Source: Faucicola sp902506215
Lineage (GTDB): Bacteria > Pseudomonadota > Gammaproteobacteria > Pseudomonadales > Moraxellaceae
Length of the DNA: 64,000 bases
Direction of reading: 5' to 3'
Assembly (NCBI GenBank): GCA_016888885.1
Contig: CP069437.1
Location: forward strand, 1,240,001-1,304,000
Below are positions 33,521-41,483 of the stretch, one piece after another (the stretch's first letter is position 1; the number at the start of each line of letters is the position of its first letter). A program made the position numbers and the translations under genes. The notes under the pieces are model-generated. The model saw nothing but the letters and a program-made list of their open reading frames with translations. It had not been told where the DNA came from and did no database searches.

Positions 33521-33766
33521 AAAGCCAATATAGATTATTGGCATAATATTAAAAATTTAATTCATTATGTCTTGGCAGATTTTTTTATCATCAACGCCAT
33601 GCCACTAGCTGCAAGATTTTCTTGGGCAGTGGCGTGCGCTCAGGTCAAGAGGCGCTCAAAGCCATTAATTTCCCGCGCTTCAAAACACTGCTTCTTTCCC
33701 ACCTGCTTCATCGTCAAAGAAATGGTAAGGTAATGATTAGTAGTTTAACGATTAGTAATATAACCC
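33521..33766. other. Intergenic stretch with a possible gene remnant
   Basis: About 245 bp between convergent genes. A hairpin GCCAATA/TATTGGC occurs at 33523-33541. From 33597 to 33730 composition looks protein-coding, but frames on both strands are broken, and nothing could be identified. Possibly a decayed gene. Confidence 0.35.
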
Positions 33767-34420
33767 TTAAAAAATACGTGCGTTTTCTACCTTCTTTTGG
33801 CTTAGGATAAAAAATAATTCGCTACCCTGTCTGGGCTTAATTGAATTATAGCAAGGCGCCAGTGTATCAATGGTGAAAAACTGCTGAAACAGTGTTTCAT
33901 ATTCTTGCTTGTTGCCACCAAACGGTGGACTGCTTTCAAAATGCTTATCTAGCAACACGCCCACCAATTTACCCGTGGGTTTGAGGAGCTTTTGCATTTG
34001 CTTGGCATAATCGCTGCGTCTACTGGGGTCAATCGCGCAAAAAAACGTCTGCTCAATAATATAATCAAACTGATACTGCGCGGGGTCTAAGCCAAAAAAA
34101 TCCGCTTGTAGCAGGTGCGCTTTGGGAAAACTGGGATAGCGCTTGGCAAAATTATCCAAAGGCAGCTTGGCGAAATCCACCACATAAACATGGCTAAAAC
34201 CTTGTTCGTGAAGATAGCCTGCTTCGTAGGCGTTGCCCGCACCCGGGATTAAAATCCGTGCCGCTTTACTCACGCCGTTATCAAGTAAATGCTCGATATA
34301 GGCTTGCAGGGGTGGCGAAACTTTACCGATATCCCACCCAGTATAGCCATCATCATAGCGTTTTTGCCAAAATTCGGCGTCGTTGACCGAGTGTTGACTT
34401 AGCGTGTTGTTATCTTCCAT
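33767..34420 (-). CDS. TPMT-family SAM-dependent methyltransferase
   Basis: 217 residues with the thiopurine methyltransferase pattern: an N-terminal FWQKRYDDGYTGWDIGKVSP, the SAM-binding loop ILIPGAGNAYEAGYLHEQGF, VYVVDFAKLPLD, LLQADFFGLD and FDYIIEQTFFCAIDP. Bacterial homologues methylate thiols, selenium or tellurium compounds, or halides; the substrate here is unknown. It ends convergently near a glutaredoxin gene and is 23 bp downstream of a thioesterase gene on the same strand, so the two are probably cotranscribed. Confidence 0.85.
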   Translation of the reverse strand: MEDNNTLSQHSVNDAEFWQKRYDDGYTGWDIGKVSPPLQAYIEHLLDNGVSKAARILIPGAGNAYEAGYLHEQGFSHVYVVDFAKLPLDNFAKRYPSFPKAHLLQADFFGLDPAQYQFDYIIEQTFFCAIDPSRRSDYAKQMQKLLKPTGKLVGVLLDKHFESSPPFGGNKQEYETLFQQFFTIDTLAPCYNSIKPRQGSELFFILSQKKVENARIF

Positions 34421-34442
34421 GATTGCTGCTCCTGATAGTTTT

Positions 34443-35258
34443 TTAGGCTTTTCGAATGGTTAAAATTTGCTCGCTACGACCAAACGCACCGTTTGCGTCA
34501 TGCAGCACGCTACTGGTCAGACCCACGCCATCGGCTCCAAATTGTTGCACGGTCTCAAGTCCCAGCCAACGCCCAACAGGCATACGATGCAGATGGATTT
34601 GCAAATCTAGATTGGGGAAAAACCATTCAATGGTATTGGGTTGGTAAATACGCGGTACCACGCCATTGGCGGTATCGACCATGCCCATTAAATGCACAAA
34701 GTCGGATGTGGGCTTTGCTTCGCCGTTTTCTTCGACCATGTCGATATCGGTATTGATCCACACGATGCCATCGCCTTGGCGGTTGTCGGGGTCGGCTTTA
34801 AGATAAATACTGTCAATATAGCCGCCGCCCCAATGCTTCATACCGTCCCAGTTCGGGTAGCTTTCTGGATCACCGATTCGCTCATCTTCCAGCCCAGCAA
34901 TCTCTGATGTGTCGCTGGTTTGCATACGCCACGCGCGGGCAACGATACAGGTTTTACCATTGGCTGCCATTGTGGTTTCCACCAGTTCGATAGTGCGACC
35001 CGGGCGGATGATGTGGGTGGTCACGCTAACATCGCCAAAATGAATCAGCCCAAAAATATCCAGACTGATGCGCCCGATACGCATATCACTGCGCGGTTTG
35101 AATTGTTCAAGCTCGTAAGCCAACAGTCCTGTTGCTGCCGCCATATGTTGTTCGTTGTCATTCCATGCGCCTTGGCAGTGGATATTGCAGCGGTAGTTTG
35201 ATGTGGTGATATCATCGGTCGTGGTGCGGTCAAGCAGTGTGTAATAGGTATTGCCCAT
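34443..35258 (-). CDS. Acyl-CoA thioesterase-like protein (double hotdog)
   Basis: 271 residues from ATG at 35258 with AAGGGAACTTT upstream; a start at 35294 is less likely. The pattern NIHCQGAWNDNEQHMAAATG, RISLDIFGLIHFGDV, ARAWRM, then a second half with VDTANGVVPRIYQPNTIEWF, LQIHLHRMPVGRWLGLE and GADGVGLTSSVLHDANG, is that of the TesB-like 4HBT_3 family with two hotdog units. Substrate is unknown. The C-terminal SSVLHDANGAFGRSEQILT is well conserved in the family. A 17-bp repeat lies just upstream of its start. Confidence 0.8.
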   Translation of the reverse strand: MGNTYYTLLDRTTTDDITTSNYRCNIHCQGAWNDNEQHMAAATGLLAYELEQFKPRSDMRIGRISLDIFGLIHFGDVSVTTHIIRPGRTIELVETTMAANGKTCIVARAWRMQTSDTSEIAGLEDERIGDPESYPNWDGMKHWGGGYIDSIYLKADPDNRQGDGIVWINTDIDMVEENGEAKPTSDFVHLMGMVDTANGVVPRIYQPNTIEWFFPNLDLQIHLHRMPVGRWLGLETVQQFGADGVGLTSSVLHDANGAFGRSEQILTIRKA

Positions 35259-35274
35259 AAAGTTCCCTTTTATG

Positions 35275-35325
35275 CCTAGAAATTGGTTATACATAGAAAT
35301 TGGTTGTGCCTAAAAATTGGTAAAC
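35275..35325. repeat. Three 17-bp degenerate repeats upstream of the thioesterase
   Basis: Units start at 35275, 35292 and 35309 with CCTAGAAATTGGTTATA, CATAGAAATTGGTTGTG and CCTAAAAATTGGTAAAC; a weaker fourth follows at 35328. They lie in the leader of the thioesterase gene. The rest of 35326-35551 shows no gene. Confidence 0.8.
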
Positions 35326-35551
35326 CGCCTAAAATTGCCAAAAAATTGTAGCACATTGGCTATCGGCTATTGGTGGAATTTTTGCAAAGTTGCCGCCATG
35401 ACGACCCGCCAAACTTCGCACTTGTTTAGCATACACCGGATTTGCATCCGCCAACATCTATCCACCTTTTGCCAATGAATAAGTTTGAAATGCTTAACGA
35501 TTAGCCGCAAAAAGCCAGTATAATACGCGGATAATATAAAATTTTTCCCTG

Positions 35552-35605
35552 TATTTTGACATTGTCTTATATTTTGATACTGTCCTCTATTTTGACAGCA
35601 TATTT
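35552..35605. repeat. Three 18-bp degenerate repeats upstream of polA
   Basis: Units at 35552, 35570 and 35588 share TATTTTGA(C/T)A. They lie 26-79 bp before the polA start codon, where promoter and leader are expected. Confidence 0.8.
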
Positions 35606-35630
35606 TAACAACATACAGATAAGTAATCCT

Positions 35631-38477
35631 ATGACTGCAACTGCCTTACTTGATACCGATCACATCAACACCGACAAACCGCCGTTTATCTTGGTGGACG
35701 GCTCATATTATATGTTCCGCAATTTTCACGCCTTGCCTGTCACCATGCAAACCACCCAAGGCTTGCACACCAACTCCATCCGCGGCACGCTCAATGCCCT
35801 CAAAAAACTGATGGAAAAATACCGCCCAACCCACATGGCGGTGGCGTTTGATACCAAAGCGCCCACCTTTCGCCACAAGCTTTCCCCCATTTATAAAGGC
35901 GACCGCCCAGAAATGCCCGCCGAACTTGCCGAGCAAATCCCTTACATTCACAAGATGATACAAGCGATGGGCATACCGCTCCTCGCCATTGAAGGCGTAG
36001 AAGCTGACGACATCATCGGCACACTCGCCCACCGTGCTTGCCTAGAAGGTCATCATGTCATCATCTCCACGGGCGACAAAGATATGTGCCAACTGGTCAA
36101 TCCTTGCGTCATCGTGGAAAACAGCTTTGATGACAAACGCTATGACATCGCAGGGGTCAAAGAAAAATTTGGCATCGAGCCGCGTCAAATCATCGACTAT
36201 CTCACCCTCATGGGCGACGCATCGGATGGTATCAAGGGTGTCGCAGGCATCGGCGCAAAAACCGCGCAAAAACTGCTTGAGCAATACGACAGCATTGACA
36301 ATATCCTTGCCAATGTCGACCAGTTAAAAGGCAAGCAACAACAAACCTTTTTGCAAAGCACCGACAGCATTGCGCTGGATAAAAAACTGGCGACCATTAT
36401 CACCGACCTTGATATCGTGCCTGACTGGGAGACTTTGCGGCTACCGACTGACCCAAGTTTTAACGTGGAAGAAAAACGCGCAATTTTTACCGAACTAGAG
36501 TTTAAAAGTGAAATAGCGTCGCTCAATCATCCGTTTCACCCGTCCAATAACGGCAATTTTAAAGCCGCTGAGCCTGCTCAAAATGCTGTGGTGGAAGCGA
36601 TTAAAACTAGCCAAGATAGCAAAAATACTGCCAATAAGCAGTGGCACACTGTCACCAGCCAAGCCGATTTTGATACGTTAATCCAACGCCTTGGCGCATC
36701 AAAGCATTTTGTCATTGATACCGAAACCACCGATGTGAATTGGCAACATGCCGAGCTTGTCGGCTTGTCGTTTGCGCTGCAATCGCATGAAGCCTATTAT
36801 GTGCCTGTTGCCCACGTTGATGAGATGGGCAATCGGATTGAACAACTTGCCCGTGAGGATGTTTTAGCGCAGTTAAAACCGATTTTGCAAAATCCACAAA
36901 TCGGCAAAATCGGTCAGCATTTAAAATATGACGCGCATATTTTGGCAAATTACGATATCGACTTAATCAACGAGCCGAGCAATTGGGCGATGGACACCAT
37001 GCTTGCCAGCTATGTGATTAATGCCGTTGCCACCCGCCATGGTATGGACGACTTGGCGCGCCACTATCTACACACCCAAACCATCACCTTTGAAGATGTA
37101 GCAGGCAAAGGCGCCAAGCAAATCACCTTTGACAAAGTCCCTTTAACCGTGGCAAGTGACTACGCCTGCGAAGACGCCGATATCACCTATCAGCTATTTG
37201 AACTGTTTAGCGAAAAACTCAGAGCCGAACCGAACAACGCCAAGCTACTCCATGAACTAGAAATCCCTGTTGCCCAAATCCTGTGCCAAATGGAGCATGA
37301 CGGGATTTTGCTCAATAAAGGGTTTTTGGGGGAATTGTCCGCGCGCTTTGATGAAAAAATCCAAGCACTTGAAACAGTCGCCTTTGCGCAAGCCGGCGAA
37401 ACCTTTAACCTTGCCAGTCCAAAACAGTTGGGTGAAGTGCTGTTTGACCGCTTAGGCATTACAGGCGGTAAAAAAACCAAAACCGGGCAATACTCCACCA
37501 GTGAAGCGGTGCTTGCCACCATCGACCATCCGCTGATTGAAACCGTGCTTGAGCATCGCAGTCTGTCCAAGCTTAAAAGCACCTATACCGATGCGTTGGC
37601 AAACGTGGCAGACAGCAATGACCGTGTGCATACCAGTTATCATCAAGCGTTGACGACCACAGGACGGTTGTCATCGACTGAGCCGAATTTGCAAAACATC
37701 CCGATTCGTACCGATACTGGGCGGTTGATTCGTGGCGCGTTTATTGCGCCCAAAGGTCGCAAAGTGCTATCGGCAGACTATTCGCAAATCGAGCTTCGGC
37801 TGATGGCGCACTTTGCCAATGACCCTGTGCTGATTCGCGCGTTTCAAGAAGGGCATGACATTCACCGCGCCACCGCCGCTGAGATTTTGGGCAAGGCGTT
37901 TGATGATGTGACGAGCGAAGAACGCCGCCAAGCCAAAGCGGTCAACTTTGGGCTACTCTATGGCATGAGTGAATTTGGGCTTGCCAAGCAGTTGGGGTTT
38001 ACTCGCCAGCAAGCGCAAGACTATATCAAGCTGTATTTCGCCCGCTACCCGACAGTCCGTGCCTATATGCAAGCCACCCGTACGGCTGCGCAAAACCAAG
38101 GCTATATCACCACGATTTTGGGGCGTAAGCTATTCACTCCCGATATGCAGCACCCCAATCGCGCGGTGCGCCAAGCGGCAGAACGCGCGGCGATTAATGC
38201 GCCACTACAAGGCAGTGCTGCCGATATCATCAAACTTGCGATGATTGCGGTGAATGAGGTATTGCCCCAAGACCATGCTAAAATGCTACTGCAGGTGCAT
38301 GATGAATTGGTGTTTGAAGCGGATGAGGATAAAGCCGAGGTGATTGCCGAGTTGATAAAAAACGCCATGCAAGATGTGTTATCTAAGACAGCCAAAGATA
38401 AAGGCTGGGATGTGGATTTTGCGGTGCCGCTTGTGGTTGAAGTGGGCATTGGTGATAATTGGGATGAGGCTCACTAA
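35631..38477 (+). CDS. polA: DNA polymerase I
   Basis: 948 residues from ATG at 35631; an in-frame ATG at 35556 would add 25 residues through the leader repeat and is not favoured. The 5' nuclease domain (FILVDGSYYMFRNFHALP, AFDTKAPTFRH, ISTGDKDMCQLV, GIKGVAGIGAKTAQKLL) is followed by an intact 3'-5' exonuclease (FVIDTETTDVNW) and the polymerase domain with motif A (LSADYSQIELRLMAHF), motif B (RRQAKAVNFGLLYG) and motif C (LLQVHDELVFE). It fills gaps in repair and removes RNA primers. A hairpin terminator follows. Confidence 0.97.
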   Translation: MTATALLDTDHINTDKPPFILVDGSYYMFRNFHALPVTMQTTQGLHTNSIRGTLNALKKLMEKYRPTHMAVAFDTKAPTFRHKLSPIYKGDRPEMPAELAEQIPYIHKMIQAMGIPLLAIEGVEADDIIGTLAHRACLEGHHVIISTGDKDMCQLVNPCVIVENSFDDKRYDIAGVKEKFGIEPRQIIDYLTLMGDASDGIKGVAGIGAKTAQKLLEQYDSIDNILANVDQLKGKQQQTFLQSTDSIALDKKLATIITDLDIVPDWETLRLPTDPSFNVEEKRAIFTELEFKSEIASLNHPFHPSNNGNFKAAEPAQNAVVEAIKTSQDSKNTANKQWHTVTSQADFDTLIQRLGASKHFVIDTETTDVNWQHAELVGLSFALQSHEAYYVPVAHVDEMGNRIEQLAREDVLAQLKPILQNPQIGKIGQHLKYDAHILANYDIDLINEPSNWAMDTMLASYVINAVATRHGMDDLARHYLHTQTITFEDVAGKGAKQITFDKVPLTVASDYACEDADITYQLFELFSEKLRAEPNNAKLLHELEIPVAQILCQMEHDGILLNKGFLGELSARFDEKIQALETVAFAQAGETFNLASPKQLGEVLFDRLGITGGKKTKTGQYSTSEAVLATIDHPLIETVLEHRSLSKLKSTYTDALANVADSNDRVHTSYHQALTTTGRLSSTEPNLQNIPIRTDTGRLIRGAFIAPKGRKVLSADYSQIELRLMAHFANDPVLIRAFQEGHDIHRATAAEILGKAFDDVTSEERRQAKAVNFGLLYGMSEFGLAKQLGFTRQQAQDYIKLYFARYPTVRAYMQATRTAAQNQGYITTILGRKLFTPDMQHPNRAVRQAAERAAINAPLQGSAADIIKLAMIAVNEVLPQDHAKMLLQVHDELVFEADEDKAEVIAELIKNAMQDVLSKTAKDKGWDVDFAVPLVVEVGIGDNWDEAH

Positions 38478-38490
38478 CTTTTGATAAAAG

Positions 38491-38520
38491 AAAACCCACA
38501 GATTTTGTGGGTTTTATTTT
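38491..38520 (+). terminator. polA terminator
   Basis: AAAACCCACA pairs with TGTGGGTTTT, followed by ATTTTATTTT, 14 bp after the stop codon. It may serve both convergent genes. Confidence 0.88.
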
Positions 38521-38533
38521 ATTTTAAATTGTA

Positions 38534-39976
38534 CTAAATCCAACCTTGATTAAATTTTAAATAATCATATAGACATAGTAATTTTCTATAATCCGTCTGG
38601 CTTTTCTCACTAAAATTCAGTAAGAAGTTTTTCAACTCTTCAAGAGTGATATTTCTTTCAAACACGTTCCATGCTATGGCTTTTATTTTGTTGCTATTAA
38701 TTATAGTTTCGTCATCAAAAATGTTTTGAATATTGTTATGTATGGGATAGCTTATACCATCTCTTTTTATTTCTTGCTCATAGTTTTTGACCTTTCCAAT
38801 CTGCTGTTTTTCCAAAACAGAATCTGTATCGAGATTTGGATTGATTGATTTAAATCCACATATTGCAAACCACTGATTATTTCTGATACTTATTTTACTA
38901 ATACTGTCAGTTATCTGGAAATTAGATTCATCCATTATTTTAAAATAGCTTTCAAGTAATTCATTTAAAGTTTTAAATTCAACTTTAATTGTATTTGTCG
39001 AACCAATCGCTATGACTTTATCACTGTTTTTTAAGTCATCTAAACTTTCGGTAATTTGAACTCGAATACTTCCACCAGTTTTGAGTTCTTTAACTATACT
39101 TTCTACTTTTCTAATATCCATAGCTGAAATTGGTAAAGTCAAATTTGAAAGTGCAGTATACATCCTAGTGTAGTTATCAGTTTTTAACTTATTAATCCTA
39201 ATCTGTCTTTGACTATCTATTTGTATATCGTGTTCCGTTATTTCATCATTATCTGAATCTTTTTCGTACTCAACAAGCAAAAAATTTGAACGAATCTTTT
39301 CAGCTTCTGGAGAGTTCGGTTCAACGTATGAAAAAATCGTACTCAATAAATCCTTTATATTATCATCTCCTACGTTATAACCAAGAAAGATAATAGGGTT
39401 ATGAATAAATAACGATAATAATTGTGCTCTAATTAATTCATACTTTCTACTAAAATGTTCATAATCCTTTGAAGAAATTATAATATTATCACTATCACTA
39501 ATTGAACCATGAATTTTATAGACAGAACCATAAGGATTACTTAGTAAAATATCGTTCCCTATAAGTGGTGTAAATTCAAAAACATTCTCAATCAGTTCAT
39601 CGTAATTAGTTGTAATAACGCATGCAATATTTTTTCTTACTTTTTTAAATTCATCAATTTCATTTTGCTTATTGTCATCAAATTTATCATCTTTGAGTAA
39701 AGTAGTTAAATAGTATTTAAATCTATTGATTGGAATGCCTTTAGCCATGCTTTCATAAAACATATCATTAACAGATTTAAATTTACCTTCTCTGTTTTCA
39801 GGTTGAGACACTACATTGTTAAAATCATTTTCGATAATTTCGGCAACCTTTGCGTAGTCATAACCAGTAGAAAGTCGACATGAATATTTTATATCTAAAT
39901 ACTTTTCATTATTAGAAACCTTTGCACGAATAAACACACAAAAGTCCATTAAATTGGTATAATACAATAAAATCAA
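38534..39976 (-). pseudogene. SIR2-domain protein, C-terminal fragment (cut by IS)
   Basis: Native sequence begins at 39913, directly after the IS end, and gives 458 residues beyond the target duplication. It holds most of a SIR2-like NAD-binding domain: ITTNYDELIENVF, YGSVYKIHGSI with the catalytic-type His, IIISSKDYEHF and NPIIFLGYNVGDDN, then about 250 residues I do not recognise. The N-terminal piece with the GTGIS loop is at 41166-41306. Removing the IS and one AAT restores one 505-codon frame. An IS-borne outward promoter could still express this fragment from ATG 39949. Composition is far more AT-rich than polA and valS, which suggests transfer. Confidence 0.85.
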
Positions 39977-39987
39977 TCACCTAGCAA
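39959..39987 (-). promoter_or_regulatory. Outward-facing promoter at the IS left end
   Basis: On the minus strand TTGCTA (39982-39987), a 17-bp spacer and TATTAT (39959-39964) point into the SIR2 fragment. The start would fall about 3 bp before ATG 39949, giving an almost leaderless message. A perfect TATAAT for the opposite strand overlaps it at 39958-39963. Confidence 0.55.
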
Positions 39988-39998
39988 AAGACACGACT

Positions 39999-40991
39999 AT
40001 GGCATGGAAACAAACAGGGCAACTCTCCCTAGCAGACAGTCTCATTAACGCTCACAAAGCCATCGAAGAATTAGATGAACTACACAACCTAATTGACTGG
40101 CAAACTATCGAGCAAACCTTACGCCACGTTCATAGCAGTGAGCGTGGGGAATCTGCCTTTCACCCTGTCATCATGTTTAAAGTATTACTCTTACAAAAAC
40201 TCTATAACCTATCGGATCCAGCCATGGAAAAACAACTGGCACGAGACTTACTATTTCGTCGCTTTGTTGGCCTATCATTAACGGATGATGTACCCGACCA
40301 TAGCACCATTTGGCGATACCACAAACACCTAGGTGAGCTTAGACTGATTGAACCATTGTTCAACCAAATCAATGAGCAACTAGCCCAACAAAACATTTTT
40401 ATCAAAGCGGGCAGTGTCAGCATCATCGATGCCAGTATCGTTGAAGCTAAAAACAAACGACCTAAGAAAGGCAAACACACCGACAATACCCAAGATAACG
40501 AAGCCGCCTATGTCAGTAAAAAAGACAGTACAGGTAAAGTAAAAACCACCTACGGCTTTAAAATTCATCTCAACTGTGATGAAGACAGCTTTGTCAAAAA
40601 GGTTGAAACTACCCCTGCCAATGTCCATGATTCCCAATGTTTTACCACGCTGTTAACAGATGATGAATCAGCTGTGTATGCTGACAGTGCGTATAAAAGC
40701 CAAGCCCATGATGACTACCTTGCCGAGCATGAACCACCGATAAAAAATCATATTCATGATAGAGCATGGCGCAATACACCACTTACCGAACAACAAAAAC
40801 GTACCAATACCCAAAAGAGCCAAACCAGAAATACGGTAGAACGGGTATTCGGTCATTTTAAATTGCATTATGGGATGAGCAAGGCTCGTCATCTTGGCTT
40901 AATGCAATTTCATACCAGTACCTTGCTTGCTAGCATTGTGCATAATTTAAAAACCGCCCTAAGCTTGAAACGAAAATACGGACTGCCTTAG
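39999..40991 (+). CDS. IS5-family transposase (DDE)
   Basis: A 330-residue transposase in one frame. The N-terminal DUF772-like helical part (SAFHPVIMFKVLLLQKLYNL, LLFRRFVGLSLTDDVPDHST) precedes the RNase H-like core with Asp in VSIIDASIVEAKN, Asp in VYADSAYKS and Glu in RNTVERVFGHFKLHYGM. It appears complete and so possibly active. It lies antisense to the SIR2 gene it interrupts. Confidence 0.92.
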   Translation: MAWKQTGQLSLADSLINAHKAIEELDELHNLIDWQTIEQTLRHVHSSERGESAFHPVIMFKVLLLQKLYNLSDPAMEKQLARDLLFRRFVGLSLTDDVPDHSTIWRYHKHLGELRLIEPLFNQINEQLAQQNIFIKAGSVSIIDASIVEAKNKRPKKGKHTDNTQDNEAAYVSKKDSTGKVKTTYGFKIHLNCDEDSFVKKVETTPANVHDSQCFTTLLTDDESAVYADSAYKSQAHDDYLAEHEPPIKNHIHDRAWRNTPLTEQQKRTNTQKSQTRNTVERVFGHFKLHYGMSKARHLGLMQFHTSTLLASIVHNLKTALSLKRKYGLP

Positions 40992-41108
40992 GGTTATTGT
41001 GTCTGTTGGTTGGTAAAACTAGCCAATAGACGTTAATTGACTGCAATTTGGGAGACTTTTATGCCAATTCGGTGACTTTTTTCGCTTCTTTAACACCAAT
41101 TCCAGTTT

Positions 41109-41306
41109 TTAGTTGAGTTTGAAATTGGTGTCGAGAGATGGTCGCTGGTTTGTGCAAAGGTCTCTATTAGAATATAAATCAGCAGATATTTTTTTCAGTA
41201 ATCCATCCCAAGTGTAAGAATTCCTTAAATACCTTAAACTGATTCCAGTTCCAACAAATAATACGGGATGATTTTCATACGCTCTTAGAAATTCTTCAAT
41301 TTTCAT
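41109..41306 (-). pseudogene. SIR2-domain protein, N-terminal fragment (cut by IS)
   Basis: The first 47 codons (41166-41306) are native: MKIEEFLRAYENHPVLFVGT, then GISLRYLRNSYTWDGLLKKI. The GTGIS loop is the Rossmann-type NAD-binding start of SIR2 proteins. After Ser-Asn at residue 47 the frame passes into the IS end (RDLCTNQRP) and stops at 41109. The continuation NEKYLDIKYSC is found on the other side of the element. Confidence 0.85.
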
Positions 41307-41338
41307 GAATCCCCCTTCATTTACTTAGTTGAGTTTTG

Positions 41339-41376
41339 AATCATTTTTTCACTGATTAATCATTTTTTCACTGATT
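41339..41376. repeat. 19-bp perfect tandem repeat upstream of the SIR2 gene
   Basis: Two adjacent copies of AATCATTTTTTCACTGATT, followed by CATATAGG. It lies 33 bp upstream of the SIR2 start codon, in the probable promoter or leader. Confidence 0.9.
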
Positions 41377-41431
41377 CATATAGGTTATATTAATTTTTTT
41401 ATGATACAAGACATAGAATGATGCATTATTT

Positions 41432-41467
41432 ATAAAGAAAGAGTTGATAAAACAACTCTTTCTTTAT
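41432..41467 (-). terminator. valS terminator
   Basis: A perfect 15-bp stem ATAAAGAAAGAGTTG/CAACTCTTTCTTTAT with a six-base loop, 17 bp after the valS stop codon. The T content of the arm can serve both strands. Confidence 0.8.
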
Positions 41468-41483
41468 TTTCAGTTTATGAGAA

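Larger units (their letters stand above)
39914..41165 (+). mobile_element. IS5-family insertion element in the SIR2 gene
   Basis: A 1252-bp element with 14-bp inverted ends AGARACCTTTGCAC and a flanking 3-bp direct repeat ATT (39911-39913, 41166-41168). Taking 1250 bp with a TA duplication is equivalent. It holds one transposase gene. About 110 bp past the transposase (40992-41100) has no gene. It is unrelated to the IS427-like array at 22.8-25.4 kb. Confidence 0.9.

Noticed and set aside
33622..33810. 62-residue frame overlapping the end of the methyltransferase gene
   Set aside because: It has no domain and overlaps a well-supported gene on the other strand.
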